A stretch of DNA of 64,000 nucleotides, taken from positions 494,477 through 558,476 of the forward strand of contig MEHQ01002986.1 of NCBI GenBank assembly GCA_008828725.1. The letters run 5' to 3'. A model generated the notes under the pieces. That model did no database searches. It was not told the DNA's origin and was given only the letters and a program-made list of their open reading frames with translations. The DNA is from Saccharina japonica (taxonomy: Eukaryota > Sar > Phaeophyceae > Laminariales > Laminariaceae). Made by a program: the position numbers and the translations under genes. This document shows, one piece after another, positions 10,942 through 21,434 of the stretch. Each line of letters begins with the position of its first letter. Position 1 is the first letter of the stretch.

Positions 10942-11301
10942 AGGGCCCGTATTAACGAGTATAAAATAAATTCAATTTGGAAAAATAAAAATAAAAATTC
11001 GCTTTTCATTGGTCAACACACGCACCAGCACCAATTTTTACGCCCCAAGATCCTAATCTTTGGTGCTGGTGCGTGTGTTGACCAATGAAAGGGCCCGTTT
11101 TAACGAAGAAGAAAAAATTCAATTAGGAAAAAAACAAAATTCAAATCCGCTTTTCATTGGCCAACACACGCACCAGCACCAAATATTGGGATCTTGGGGC
11201 ATAATATTTGGTGCTGGTGCGTGTGTTGACCAATGAAAAGCGAATTTGAATCTTATTTTTTCCAAATTGAATTTATTTTATACTCGTTAATTCCGGCCCT
11301 A
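10942..11301. mobile_element. Foldback element G
   Basis: The whole 360-bp segment is a large imperfect inverted repeat, from GGGCCCGTATTAACGAGTAT to the complementary ATACTCGTTAATTCCGGCCC. It holds two separate hairpins, 11007-11087 and 11155-11235, each with arms built on CATTGGTCAACACACGCACC. It has no coding capacity. A second inner GGGCCCGTTTTAACGAAG suggests a partial tandem duplication. Confidence 0.85.
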
Positions 11302-11340
11302 AATAGGGACCAATTTTTGTAAAAATAGGTATTATAAAGG

Positions 11341-11530
11341 AATCCGACGCAAGTCGACGAGGGAAGAAAGTGCTGAAACCTTCTCGCGATAAAAATGCAA
11401 GGCAAGAACCGTAGTGGGGGGGGAAGGGAGAAGAGCCTACTTTGTGACCCCGGATCTGAGTTACGTCCAGGAAGGAGAGAGAAAGGAAGGGCGAAGATAA
11501 TAAATGGGATGGACAAAAAAAAAAAAAAAA
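11341..11530 (+). mobile_element. S1 SINE, 5'-truncated
   Basis: SINE body (AAGTCGACGAGGGAAG, AACCGTAGTGGGG, CCCCGGATCTGAGTTACG) ending GGGATGGAC and an A run. The tRNA head is absent. Confidence 0.85.
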
Positions 11531-11534
11531 TGTA

Positions 11535-11613
11535 CCACTCTGTCCCGAAATATAAGCACCATTTTTACACTAAATTTTTATCCAAAAGGTGCTTATATTT
11601 CGGGACAGAGTGG
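11535..11613 (+). mobile_element. MITE-A, best-preserved copy
   Basis: 79 bp with near-perfect inverted repeats CCACTCTGTCCCGAAATATA and complement, flanked by TA on both sides (11533-11534 and 11614-11615). It follows directly on the A tail of an S1 SINE. Confidence 0.95.
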
Positions 11614-11639
11614 TATGTGTTTTTGTCTTTACCGTACGA

Positions 11640-11805
11640 GTAGGTCCAATTTTTGTCAGTAAAAATAGGTATATAATACATATGTGTTTTAGTCTACACC
11701 GTATCATATCCAAAATTTTTGTTAGTAAAAATAGGTATATAAATATATGTGTTTATGTCTACACCGTAGGTATTTTACTGTACGTAGGTAGGTCCCATGT
11801 AATAA
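11640..11805 (+). mobile_element. MITE-B-like interiors, degenerate
   Basis: Two interior copies (CAATTTTTGTCAGTAAAAAT and AAATTTTTGTTAGTAAAAAT, each followed by ATAGGTATATAA) without clear ends. Confidence 0.5.
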
Positions 11806-12005
11806 TTCTTCTGTGGCCATAATAGACTGGCTCTAAGACAGAGAAAAACAGAAACAAAAAACAATAACAAAAAACAATAACAAAAATAACCGCAAATGGA
11901 TGGGTACATAAAGCAAGTGAAATGCCAACGTACCGGGTACGAGAGCAAAACATTTTTTCAACTACTATTGATACGAGCCAAACCAGAGGATGTCGTATAT
12001 GACAT

Positions 12006-12256
12006 TGCATTATCTGCTCTGCTCACTGCATTTTGCAGCGCAGTATCTCTGTGTTGTAGTTTTGTAACCACATATTGTATCTCTCTAGGATGAAGAATCG
12101 GCACAGATACTGGGTGTGTGTCCTTCACATTGAACCTTCTTAATATTAAACCTTCCCATAGCCCATAGCACCCAGTGTCCGTGCCGATTCTTCATCCTAG
12201 AGAGGTACCAGTTCTGTGGTCACAAAACTGCGACACAGAGATACTACGCTGCATCG
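12006..12256. repeat. Inverted pair of R1 copies
   Basis: A + strand R1 (12006-12125) is followed at once by a reverse copy (about 12117-12256), joined tail to tail at the GTGTGT segment, giving a ~240-bp imperfect palindrome. Confidence 0.8.
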
Positions 12257-12548
12257 CCCCGGTGGTCTAACTGGTAGCCACGAAGCCTGTAGGCCCGGAT
12301 GTCGAGGGTTCGATTCTCCCCATGGAGGTTTTTATTCTCAAATGACACCGTCTGTCGAGAGCGCATATTGTAGCGTGGGTAGGCTAAATTCGACGAGAGT
12401 TGACGAGGGAAGAAAGTGCTGAAATCGAACCGTAGTGGGGGAGGAGGGAGAAGAGCCCACTTTGGGACCCCGGATCTGAGTTACGACTAGGGAGGGAGAA
12501 AGACGGAAGTGCGAAGATAATAAATGGGATGGACAAAAAAAAAAAAAA
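12255..12548 (+). mobile_element. S1 SINE, full length
   Basis: tRNA-derived SINE of about 294 bp. The head has a box A-like TGGTCTAACTGG and a box B-like GGTTCGATTCTCC, so Pol III transcription is likely. The body includes GTAGCGTGGGTAGG, GACGAGGGAAGAAAG and CCCCGGATCTGAG, and the element ends in an A run of about 14. A and B boxes are spaced as in a tRNA, but the head could not fold as a functional tRNA without checking. It was inserted at the edge of R1. Confidence 0.9.
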
Positions 12549-12750
12549 TGCAGTAAGCAGAGCAGACAAATGCCATATACGACAGGCAAGACCTACCCTG
12601 CTAGCAATCCAGGTGCATGCAAGAGAAAAAAAGAGAAAAGAAAGAAAAAAGCGAAAAGGAAAAATAATAGAAAGTAAACATACTGAAGCAAATCAACAAT
12701 CAAGCAACCAAACTATAGAAAGGACGGTTTCATGTGAAGAACACACACAC
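12549..12750 (-). repeat. R1 repeat, interrupted
   Basis: Complement of the R1 5' half (GCAGTAAGCAGAGCAGACAA, CTACCCTGCTAGCAATCC), and later a GAAAGGACGGTTTCATGTGA fragment on the + strand. It starts directly after the S1 A tail. Confidence 0.75.
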
Positions 12751-12850
12751 AATATACGAAACGAAAGACAATTAAACAAAAACGAATTATGAAAGGAAAC
12801 ATAAATACGAATGGCGCAACGAGACCAGAAAGACTGAAGACTGCTATTAA

Positions 12851-13015
12851 CCCATTCAGAACTGAAAAACAAACCCCACACTAATTCCAAGTAGTTTGTC
12901 CACAAATAGGTGGGACCAGTTCTTAACCCTTTTAGAACTGCAGTCCCGTTATGGGGACAAACCACTCTAATTCTAAGTAATTTGTCCCCAAAACGGGACT
13001 GCAGTTCGAAAAGGG
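12851..13015. mobile_element. Two adjacent MITE-C elements sharing a TTAA
   Basis: The first runs 12851-12922 between TTAA at 12847-12850 and 12923-12926. The second runs 12927-13015 between that same TTAA and TTAA at 13016-13019. The second has excellent ends, CCCTTTTAGAACTGCAGTCC and complement. TTAA targets and CCC-starting ends point to the piggyBac superfamily. Confidence 0.9.
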
Positions 13016-13282
13016 TTAAGGGGTTAATACACATTTAGAAGAAACGAGGGGCGAGTGTTCCCGTACTCGTGTATAGCACGCGCAGTCGAAGTATAGGACG
13101 GGACGGGATGGGATGGGATGGTTGGCGTAAAAATTATCGTCGGGACGGGACGGTTCAGCACAAACCCCGTGTCCTACCAGTAGGCACGGCAGCGTACGGG
13201 GTACGATACGTGAAGTTGTTACACTCGTGTTTTGTCTATCGTCCGCTTCTCCGCACGAAGCACATCCGCCCATCCATCGTTG

Positions 13283-13304
13283 TCGTCGATGTTGTTGTTG
13301 TTAC

Positions 13305-13338
<34 letters not shown>

Positions 13339-13350
13339 GCTGTTGTTTTT
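13283..13350 (+). repeat. GTT microsatellite
   Basis: About 60 bases of GTT repeat; it precedes a diverged reverse R1 fragment at 13505-13572, as CAA tails do in other copies. Confidence 0.9.
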
Positions 13351-13627
13351 TGTTGTTGCACCCCTATCTCTGGTGTGTTGACTTTCTCATTGAATGTTGC
13401 GTCGCCATTTTCTACCAGGTACATATTATTAATATTAAATACTCCTTCTGGTCTAAGCACGACCTGGTAACAAAGCACGACAGGCTTCAACAACACCTTA
13501 TCCATGTCTGCGCGTGTGCGTGCGTTCTTGACGTTGAACCTCGAACCATGTTTTTTCTGCCCATCCATCCAACCTACAACAGTCTCCGAGCCGTTTCTTC
13601 ATTTATTTTTTCCTTTTTTTTGTCTTT

Positions 13628-13862
13628 TTTCTCTTGCATGCACCTGGATTGCTAGCAGGGTAGGCCTTGCCTGTCGTATATGGCATTGCGTTGTCTGCTC
13701 TGCTTACTGCACTGAGCGTAGTATCTCTGTGTCGTAGTTTTGTGACCACACAACTGGTACCTTTTTAGGATGAAGAATCGGCACGGACACTGGGTGTGCT
13801 GGATGTCGACGGGTAGAAAGGGAGTTTTAATGTGAAGAACACACACACACACACACACACAT
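13628..13862 (+). repeat. R1 repeat, full-length copy
   Basis: Nearly identical to 10262-10494: TCTTGCATGCACCTGGATTG at the start, GTGCTGGATGTCGACGGGTA inside, and a CA microsatellite at the end. Confidence 0.9.
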
Positions 13863-14003
13863 ATCCTCTCGTATACGTGTAACGGAAAAATACCAGCGGT
13901 AGAAGCAAAAGGTTTGGGTCTATGGGCTCCAAAAACTATTTGTTTTTATGGGCTATGACCCTCCAAAAAATGATTTTTTTTTTCTAGGGTCATATAGCCC
14001 ATA

Positions 14004-14085
14004 CTACTCTTGTCCCTGAATATAAGCACATTTTATTCAATGATATTCAATAAAAAAGGGTGCGTATATTTAGGGACAAGAGTGG
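14004..14085 (+). mobile_element. MITE-A copy
   Basis: Ends CTACTCTTGTCCCTGAATAT and complement AGGGACAAGAGTGG, with TA at both flanks. Confidence 0.85.
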
Positions 14086-14109
14086 TAGGTTTTGGGTTGG
14101 CACGGCTTC

Positions 14110-14400
14110 AGTCGAACTCGAAGCGAGTCGACGAGGTGAAAAAGGGCTACAGCTAGTCTTCTCGCCATGAAAAAAAGCAGCAAGGCACGAACCGTAGTGG
14201 GGAGGGGGGATAAACCCCAAATCTGAGTTACTAAAAATATTACGGGGGACCATAGTAAATACTACCCTGGTAGTAATTAGGGCCTACGGTGCATATATTT
14301 CCAATTTTTACCGACATTATTTGGTCGTATTCACTATGGTCCTCCGTAATACTAGAGAAAAAAGAAGGGCGAGGATAAAAAAATGGGATGGAGAAAAAAA
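14110..14400 (+). mobile_element. S1 SINE split by a MITE-B
   Basis: SINE body left part (GAAGCGAGTCGACGAGG to AAATCTGAGTTACT) and right part (CTAGAGAAAAAAGAAGGGCG to GGGATGGAG plus A run) lie on either side of a complete MITE-B. Confidence 0.8.
14240..14349 (+). mobile_element. MITE-B inserted in a SINE
   Basis: 110 bp from TTACGGGGGACCATAGTAAA to CTATGGTCCTCCGTAA, with TA at 14238-14239 and 14350-14351. This copy fixes the family's ends and its TA duplication. Its interior holds TACCCTGGTA, which resembles an insertion scar. Confidence 0.9.
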
Positions 14401-14407
14401 TAAATAA

Positions 14408-14625
14408 ATCACCAACTAGTTTGTAGTCAGACTATAATTACAGTCAGTCGTTTTCCCGGAGGCTCCGACTACTCGTATCCGACTTGCTGGGTTTCCACTG
14501 TAGGAAGGATGGCACGGCTCAAGTTACCAACTATTTAGTAATCGGACTACGTAAATAGTCAAGTCATTTTCCGGAGCTGCCGACTATCCGACTTGCTGGG
14601 TTTCCATTGTATGAGGGATTGTTGA
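14408..14625 (+). repeat. Tandem duplication, ~110 bp unit
   Basis: Two copies of a unit ending CCGACTTGCTGGGTTTCCA, the second starting ACCAACTATTTAGTAATCGG. No coding signal. Confidence 0.8.
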
Positions 14626-14759
14626 ATGCAGGATACGTTTATTATTTTTCGGCCGAAAAGGGGTGCGATTTGGCCCTCTTCGCTCTCTCGCCTGACTTAG
14701 TTGATGGAAGCTGGCAAGTCGGCTGGCCACCAGCTGGCTTCGCCAAACGACTTTGCCGA

Positions 14760-15165
14760 CTGATAGAGTCAAGTTGGTTGGGCTAACGGCACCTACCGAT
14801 TAGTTGTTTACCTGGTAGCCGTGAAACGCTTGCCGACTCAATCAACGCTCTATTTAACTGTCGGTCGCAGCAGTTAGTTGGGCTATAGCGATACCTACCA
14901 AAAACCAATTACTGGTGGTTGTTTAGTCGTAAAAAAAGCCTGTGGACTCAATCAACGCTTTATTTAACTGGCGGTCTCAGCAGTTTGTTGGGGCATTAAC
15001 GGCACCTATTCATACCAATTAGTTGTTTAGTCGTAAAAAAGCCTGCGGACTCAATCAACGCTCTAATTAACTGGCGGTCAAAGCAGTTAGTTGGGCTACT
15101 AACGGCACCTATTAATACCAATTACCTGGTAGTTGTTTAGTCGTAAAAAAGCCTGCGGTCGATTC
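14760..15165 (+). repeat. Tandem array, four ~105-120 bp units carrying insertion scars
   Basis: Units contain GACTCAATCAACGCT, CAGTTAGTTGGGCTA, GGCACCTA, CCAATTA and GTTGTTTAGTCGTAAAAAAG. Units differ by clean insertions at TA: CCAATTAGTTG versus CCAATTACCTGGTAGTTG (15123), GTTTAGTCGT versus GTTTACCTGGTAGCCGT (14809), and CACCTACC versus CACCTATTAATACC (15110). Confidence 0.9.
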
Positions 15166-16531
15166 CCGTGGTCACAGCCTAACTTTACCTACCAAACAAG
15201 GTACCCTATCAATTAACCATTTACATTATGACGGGAGACGGGTACCATACGTAGTAAATAGCAGGCCGGCCCGAGTGTTACATGTACGTCAGGCTTGGTT
15301 TGAGTACCGTAGTAGGCCTATCGATTAGCTCTGTCCTGCCGACGACGCCGTTTGTTTGAAGGCGTTACGGGTCCGTTGGGCTGCGTACTGGTAAAGAAGG
15401 TCTTGCTTGGCCGATCGGCCTACCCAAACTAAATAAAGCCTTCGTTAACTTATTAACTTATTAAACACGCCTCTGCAATAATCGTCCATTTTTCTTTTTC
15501 TTGTCGACGTGTTTTCTCACCCCCTCTCGCTGAAAGAAAAGAGTGGGAGTTCTACCACCTTTTTCGGCACGATTAATACGGCACTACTGTTACAACGTAC
15601 TATTAATGAGGGAGACCATTGTAAATAGGGGACTTACGGTATTCACAAGACCTGTATGTTTACCTGTTTTTACTATTAATCTGTATTAATAGCATATTTA
15701 TTCCTGATTACTACGAATATATTAAGACCCATTCTTACTGAAGTCATAACTTTCCAAAAATTCCAAAAATGCTATGATACGTATCGAGCATTTTTTTTGT
15801 ATTTCCATATTTTCCTTTTTTTTTTTCAAAATATTGAAATGCGAAGCCTTGCCTTCCCTAAAACATTTTGCCCTCGCTGTTGAATTTCCAAACTTCAGTA
15901 AACAAAAAAAAAAAAAAATCCTGCTTTTCCTGTTTTTCTTCGGAAAAAAAAATATTGGAAAATTTTGAAAAAATAAGTTGCTCGACAAGAACGGCTCTAT
16001 ACCCCAAATGTTTACGTACCCTACGAGTATGCCAATAAAAATGTCAAGTCAACCATTTCTGGTTAGCATTAAGGCCCCCTGTGCCAATATAGTCTCATAT
16101 TATCGTTTCACATACAGCCAGTGACTTCAACCACGGTGTGGGAAACGTGGTCTGTACGACAGAATGCTGGAAATAAATCGAGAAGTATTTCGTAAAACCC
16201 CGAAGGAGTTTCGTAACCAAAATATCAAAATATCAGAAAAAAGGGGTTCTTCGTATAGGTTCTATATATACCTGGTATATATGAGATTACCACACTGCTG
16301 TTTATAGGGAAATCTGCTTCCCAGAAAATTATTTCGGTGCCGGGTCGTGACGCCAGTACTTTCCTGCTTTCCTACAGATACAGGCAGTACAGGCAATGTT
16401 GTTGCCGCCTTTATTTAATAGTATGTTTATTTTTTATATATATCGTAGACTATATAATCCTATAGTGTTTCTCCCCATTGTGCAAAAGTTATTATAATTA
16501 TTAACCAATTATTACCCCATATACAGTCGGT
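15166..16531. other. No gene seen; one decayed MITE-B
   Basis: AT-rich sequence. A degenerate MITE-B lies at about 15600-15719 (GAGGGAGACCATTGTAAATA) with two TATTAAT motifs inside. Around 15770-15970 are T- and A-rich runs giving short spurious frames. Confidence 0.4.
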
Positions 16532-16871
16532 CGCCCCGATGGTCTAGAGGTAACCTCGAACGCTTCTGAACGTTGATGTCTGGAGTTCGAATCTCACGTG
16601 GGTCGGACTTTTGAGTTTATTTGCAAAAATAAATAAAAAACGGAATCAACTGCTGAGAACGCCAATTAATAGTAGCGTGGGTAGGCACAATTCGATGCGA
16701 GTCGACGAGGGAAGGAAAGGCTGAAGTCTTCTCGCGATAAAAATGCAAGGCAAGAACCGTAGTGGGGGAGGAGGGAGAGGAGCCTACTTTGTGACCCCGG
16801 ATCTGAGTTACGACTAGGGAGGAGAAAGGAAGGGCGAAGATAATAAATGGGATGGACAAACAAAAAAAAAA
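16532..16871 (+). mobile_element. S1 SINE, full length, variant head
   Basis: The body is as in 12255-12548, but the tRNA-like head differs (TGGTCTAGAGGTAACC, box B-like GAGTTCGAATCTCA) and a ~45-bp extra segment follows it. Ends GGGATGGACAAAC and an A run. Confidence 0.9.
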
Positions 16872-16900
16872 TATATATATCATACCTGGTACCTGGTAGG

Positions 16901-16975
16901 TCTGTCCCGATATGTAAGTACATATGAAACTTGATATTACTATGAAAACGGTTCTTATATTTTGGGACAGAGTGG
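16901..16975 (+). mobile_element. MITE-A with altered left end
   Basis: The right end is intact (TTGGGACAGAGTGG then TA). The left end begins only at TCTGTCCCGA, directly after two overlapping TACCTGGTA motifs (16883-16898). Confidence 0.8.
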
Positions 16976-17457
16976 TACCGTATATGATACTTGCACTGCT
17001 GTACCACAGGTATTATCCTAATCGTGCCTGGTGCGGCCTGATGCTGGCTGCTGTACGGACATGTAGTAAGTGTATCGTGACGTTTCGGCTGGCTTTGAAC
17101 TCGTCAGACTCGGGAGCAGGATGCTCCGCTGCTGGTGCTGGTGCTGCTCCTCCTGCTCCTGTTGTTTGTTAGTACTTGTTTTGTTTCGAAGCATTATTAT
17201 TATTTACCGGGTACCAGGTATTTATTATCAAGGTCCCTATATTTTTTCTCGGACCTGTTTATTATTATTAATGATAAAAATACGACGCACGCTCATTGTT
17301 GTACGGTACGTTTATTTTGATACTTCGTACCAGGTATATTCATAGGATAGCTTTACTCTAATATGTGTGCGTGTCGGTCGGTTTTTTTCACCTGCCGGCA
17401 TCGCTCTTGTATCGTATATCATAGAGTATATCCTGGTACCATGGTATGTAAAGTCAC

Positions 17458-17680
17458 CTGTTGTTGTCGTTGTTGTCTTGGACATTAATCCGTTCTCATT
17501 AAGCCGTTCTTTGTTCTTTCGATCCCGTCGACATCCATTACTGAGCGTAGTATCTCTGTGTCGTAGTTTTGTGACCACAGAACTGGTACCTTTTTAGGAT
17601 GAAGAATCGGCACGGACACTGGGTGTGCTGGATGTCGACGGGTAGAAAGGAAGGTTTAATGTGAAGAACACACACACATA
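17458..17680. repeat. R1 copies, inverted pair
   Basis: A diverged reverse copy with a GTT tail (17458-17545) is followed by a good + copy (17534-17680) that ends in CA repeats. Confidence 0.8.
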
Positions 17681-18449
17681 TCCATGTAGGTACGTACGCC
17701 CAGCAGTGTCCGTGCCGAGTACAATTTTTTCCTAGAGAGTCTCAAATTATCGAATTATGTGGTCACAGACTGCCTGCGAGACTAATGACTACAATTTTGC
17801 AATACTACATACCAGGTGTTTGTGGATTTGTATATTCCGCACCGGGATTCCAACTTTCCTGCTTTCATTTCGCACGATTTATTTTTATTTTTTAATTCAC
17901 ACAACACACCGGTATTCCAACTTCCCTCTTGCCATATCGCACGATTTGCTTACGAACGATTTTCTTCTTTTTTTTTGTTCACAAAAAAAACAAGAAAACT
18001 TCCAATCTGTTTTTTTTATTTTTTCTCTTCCTTCTTGATTTTGTTTTTCTTGCAAGTAACACGCAACCAACACCTCAACAACCCCCCCCGCCAACCAAGC
18101 CACATCGCCTGCGGTTGGTTAGGTACCGGCAGAGCCCCGGAAAATTTCGAGCGCACGCCTTCTTTCCTTGCCGACACACGGGTGCGCGCGGCTAGGCGCG
18201 GCGTTGATGTGTGAGCGTTGCCCCCCCCCCCTTTCATCCGGCGCTGTCATCCATGTAAAAGTAGATGGCCCCTGATTAAGCCCCCCCCGGCGATGAGGGA
18301 CAGCGGTATATAAAAGTACCTATATAAGGGACCTCGATTTTATGCACACGGTTTGTAGTTTTTTAGCCCACTATTGTTGATGACGTGTAAGGGACAGGTA
18401 CCAACTCTGATAAGGGGGCGTCGGTGTACAGTAGGGGTCCCCCAATAAC
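17681..18449. other. No gene seen
   Basis: T-rich sequence (17930-18060) then a short GC-rich patch (18100-18230). The open frames there are short and unrecognised. Confidence 0.4.
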
Positions 18450-18840
18450 GCTGTGGTATGCTATAGGGCAATATGACCGCCTTGTAGAGGGACGCCGCCT
18501 TATTCATTCCAGTGGTATGCTAGGGCAATATGACCGCCTTGCAGAGGGACGCCGCCTTATTCATTCCAGGGAATGAGTGCAATTCCGGCGGTATGCTAGG
18601 GCAATATGACCGCCTTGTAGAGGGACGCCGCCTTATTCATTCCAGGGGGACGCCGCCTTGTTCATTCCAGGGAATGAGTGCAATTCCGGTGGTATGCTAG
18701 GGCAATATGACCGCCTTGTAGAGGGACGCCGCCTTATTCATTCCAGGGAATGAGTGCAATTCCTCGGTCGCGCCAAGCGATTTTGACCGCCTTATATCGG
18801 GATGCCGCCTTAATGGGATACCGCCTTATTGGGGGACCCC
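18450..18840 (+). repeat. Tandem array, ~60-100 bp unit
   Basis: Four copies of GGTATGCTAGGGCAATATGA, CCGCCTTGTAGAGGGACGCC and GCCTTATTCATTCCAG, separated by GGAATGAGTGCAATTCC in some units. It ends in diverged GACCGCCTTATATCGGGATG. A related pair is at 36990-37110. Confidence 0.9.
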
Positions 18841-18897
18841 AACTCTGTATAAGAGACCTCCACTCCAACCCACCCTGAAGGCATTACAGCAGTAGTG

Positions 18898-19081
18898 CAG
18901 GACACCTATTTAATATTAATAATAAGAAACAGGAAATCTGGTCCAGGCTGGATTTCTTGCTTGAGAAGAGTGTGTGTTTTCTGCACTAATTTCAAGATAA
19001 CGACGACTCCCGAATTTCTTATTTTTCTCTAAAAATCTCAGCCTGGATTTCCTATTGTCCTGTTTCTTATTAGGTGTCCTG
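18898..19081 (+). mobile_element. MITE-D copy
   Basis: Inverted ends CAGGACACCTA...AATAAGAAACAGG and CCTGTTTCTTATTAGGTGTC. The left arm carries an extra TTTAATATTAATA between CCTA and ATAAG compared with the right arm. Confidence 0.9.
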
Positions 19082-19195
19082 TGCTGTTATCAATATATAG
19101 GGTCCCTTGAAAGAGGCTATGCTTACTATTAACAATGTATAGAACTCATATGCAAGGATACCCGCCGCCTCGCGAGCGGTCCTCATATATTTTCG

Positions 19196-19375
19196 TAGGA
19201 TGCGGTTCGCCCTTCATGCGAACCTAGGGAACAACCTCACGGAGCTTCGCGCTTTGTTGTTAAAAGCAATCCATGTTCTGCAATGGTCTGCGAGAGCCCG
19301 ACGTTGCTCCGTCCCGGCGTACGCATTCATAGTTGGCTGTAGCTGTACGGCTACGGCCATGCATGACATGCGGCT
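19196..19375 (+). mobile_element. S2-like repeat, diverged
   Basis: CAACCTCACGGAGCTTCGCGC, CCGACGTTGCTCCGTCCCGG and CTACGGCCATGCATGACATG follow the S2 order. The poly-C tail is missing. Confidence 0.6.
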
Positions 19376-19429
19376 AACGTGCAAAGATGACGGGAGACAG
19401 GACTTTCAGCCCCTTGACAGACAGCAGCT

Positions 19430-19540
19430 TTGCCTTGACATGCCGTGACTGACACCAAACTACTAGGTTTTAGTGTGGAACACTTCGGTTCTACACCCTT
19501 GACAGCGCATGTTTTGCCTTGCTTGGCATGTAACCCGACA
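19430..19540 (+). repeat. Repeat H
   Basis: GTGACTGACACCAAACTACT, TTTTAGTGTGGAACAC, CTACACCCTTGACAG and CTTGCTTGGCATGTAAC match 8765-8885. Confidence 0.7.
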
Positions 19541-20593
19541 TATTTGGTCATGAGGCCTCTCTTACGATGGTGATGCGGCTACTTTCTCGCCGTCACCCCC
19601 CCCCCCTTTCTCTTTGATGCTCGTCACGATCTCGATTTGCACACCAACCCCCAACAACTACCACCACCACCACCACCACCACCTGACCACCTCTTTTGAC
19701 GATGTACGTGGCCGTTCCTACCTCTTGAACAAGCCACCACCGGTATGTTGACCCTCCATGGGGGCTCATATTTACTCATATCATACGTATTCGTACAGTA
19801 CTATAATAGTTATAGTATATATACAACACGCGCGATCGAAGCATTTTTCACGCGCAGCTCTTGCAACAAAATAAGACAGGTTTTGACGAAATCCTCCCAA
19901 GGTCTCTTAAGAGCAGCTGAGTGACGTTGTCTTTTTTCTCTGTTGTACAAAAACGTTGGTCCATAGTATTCCTGTTATAAAATGATTTCGCTATGGTATC
20001 AATATACACATACAGTAGTAGTACGTACGAGTATATCGTCTGTATTTATTTCTATAGTTCCATACCCTCCCCCCCCGGTGGTTCCATAGTTCCATACCCT
20101 CCCACCCCGGTGGACCCTTCAGGTATCGGCGGTCTGCCAATCCTCTTTCCGCACAGAACAGCAGACAGCGAGTTTACTCGACGATTTGATGTGAACATGT
20201 AGCATCCTCGTTAATATCAAGTGTTTTGTGTACTGCACACATGTTGTAGTGCCGGTTCTAAGTACTCGTAACTAATTCTACTGTGTAAGTTTTGTCATCC
20301 CCCGAAATTGCAGTTGTAAAAAAAGTGGGTTAACTTTTTTTTTCTTTTTTTCTTTTTTTGAACTTTTGTGTTTACGTACGTAGCCTATTGCTGTATATAT
20401 ACATACAAATATGTGTAATAACATGTTAACAATCAATTCCCTTTCCACTAACTTTCATACATACAGTATCATACTACTTTTTTTTTATTTCATGTTGCAC
20501 CATTTAGTTACTATACCAGGTATACGTGTTAATATTAGTACGATATCACTGATGCGCACCAAGGTTACCGATCTCGTCTCTTTTGTTTTATTA
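19541..20593. other. No gene seen
   Basis: Contains a CACCAC run (19660-19683), a duplicated CCATAGTTCCATACCCTCC (about 20058 and 20084) and T-rich tracts near 20335-20360. Confidence 0.4.
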
Positions 20594-20680
20594 CCACTTT
20601 ATGTCCCGAAATATAAGCAACATGTTGTATATCAATCACTCCACACAAACCGTTGCTTACATTCCGGGATAACAGAGTGG
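20594..20680 (+). mobile_element. MITE-A copy
   Basis: Left CCACTTTATGTCCCGAAATA after TA; right CATTCCGGGATAACAGAGTGG. Arms are longer apart than usual. Confidence 0.75.
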
Positions 20681-20918
20681 TCATGTCTCCATTCCCCCGC
20701 CACCCCAGGGACAAACTACCCCCCAGACCACCACCACCACCACCACCACCACCACCAACAACAACAACCACCGCCCATTTCCATCCACCGCTCGCTCTTC
20801 TTCTTGTTGCGCTCGTGTATACTATTGTTGTGTATCTATCTCAACCTCCCCGGGACTCCCTCCCCCAGGAGCTGGCACCTAGGTTACAAGGTCGCAAGAT
20901 CTCCGTCGGGCGCTCACG

Positions 20919-21434
20919 ATGGGAGATGTCGCGTTGGCCCCGCGAATAGTCTCATCTGCGGACGAGGGAGGGGGGGGAGGGGTAAGCATCGAGAAGAAGA
21001 AAACCGCCGCCACCACCTCTAACAGCAGCAAGAGGAGGAACAAGAAGGACAGCAACAACAACAACAACAACAACAGCAGCAATAGCAACAACAGCGCGAA
21101 GAAAAGCATCATCAGCATCAAGAAGAACAACAAAAACAGCAGCAATAGCAGCAAAAACAACAAGAATGTCGGCAGCAGCAGCAGCAAGACTAATATCATC
21201 GACAGCAGAAACAAGACTAAGATCACCGACAGCAGCAACAACAGCAACAGCAACAATAGCAGCAGCGGCGGCGTCAGCACGACGAAGGTTACCAAATGGC
21301 TCGGGGAGAGCCATGGACACTCCCCGTTCTTCGATCAGCAGCTCGTTCGCGAGGGGGGCGACGGTGGAGGCGGGGGGGGGGCGGTGGACAAGCTTGGCAA
21401 GGAACGGCAAGGCTCCTTCTTTTCTCGTCTCCAG
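20919..21434 (+). CDS. Candidate low-complexity coding exon
   Basis: A frame of 172 codons beginning ATG GGA GAT. It has a Lys/Asn/Ser-rich middle made by CAG/CAA/AAC repeats, then a complex C-terminal part (KWLGESHGHSPFFDQQLVRE and GKERQGSFFSRLQ). It stops at a good donor, CTCCAG|GTAACG. GC content rises here as in the glycosyltransferase exons. No downstream exon or family was identified. Other frames are also open, so the frame is chosen by the complex tail and the donor. Confidence 0.3.

Noticed and set aside
12255..12330. tRNA gene
   Set aside because: The tRNA-like segment is the head of a SINE with body and A tail; similar heads are at 16532 and 27.2 kb.
14760..15165. CRISPR array
   Set aside because: Units are ~110 bp tandem repeats without spacers, in a eukaryotic setting.
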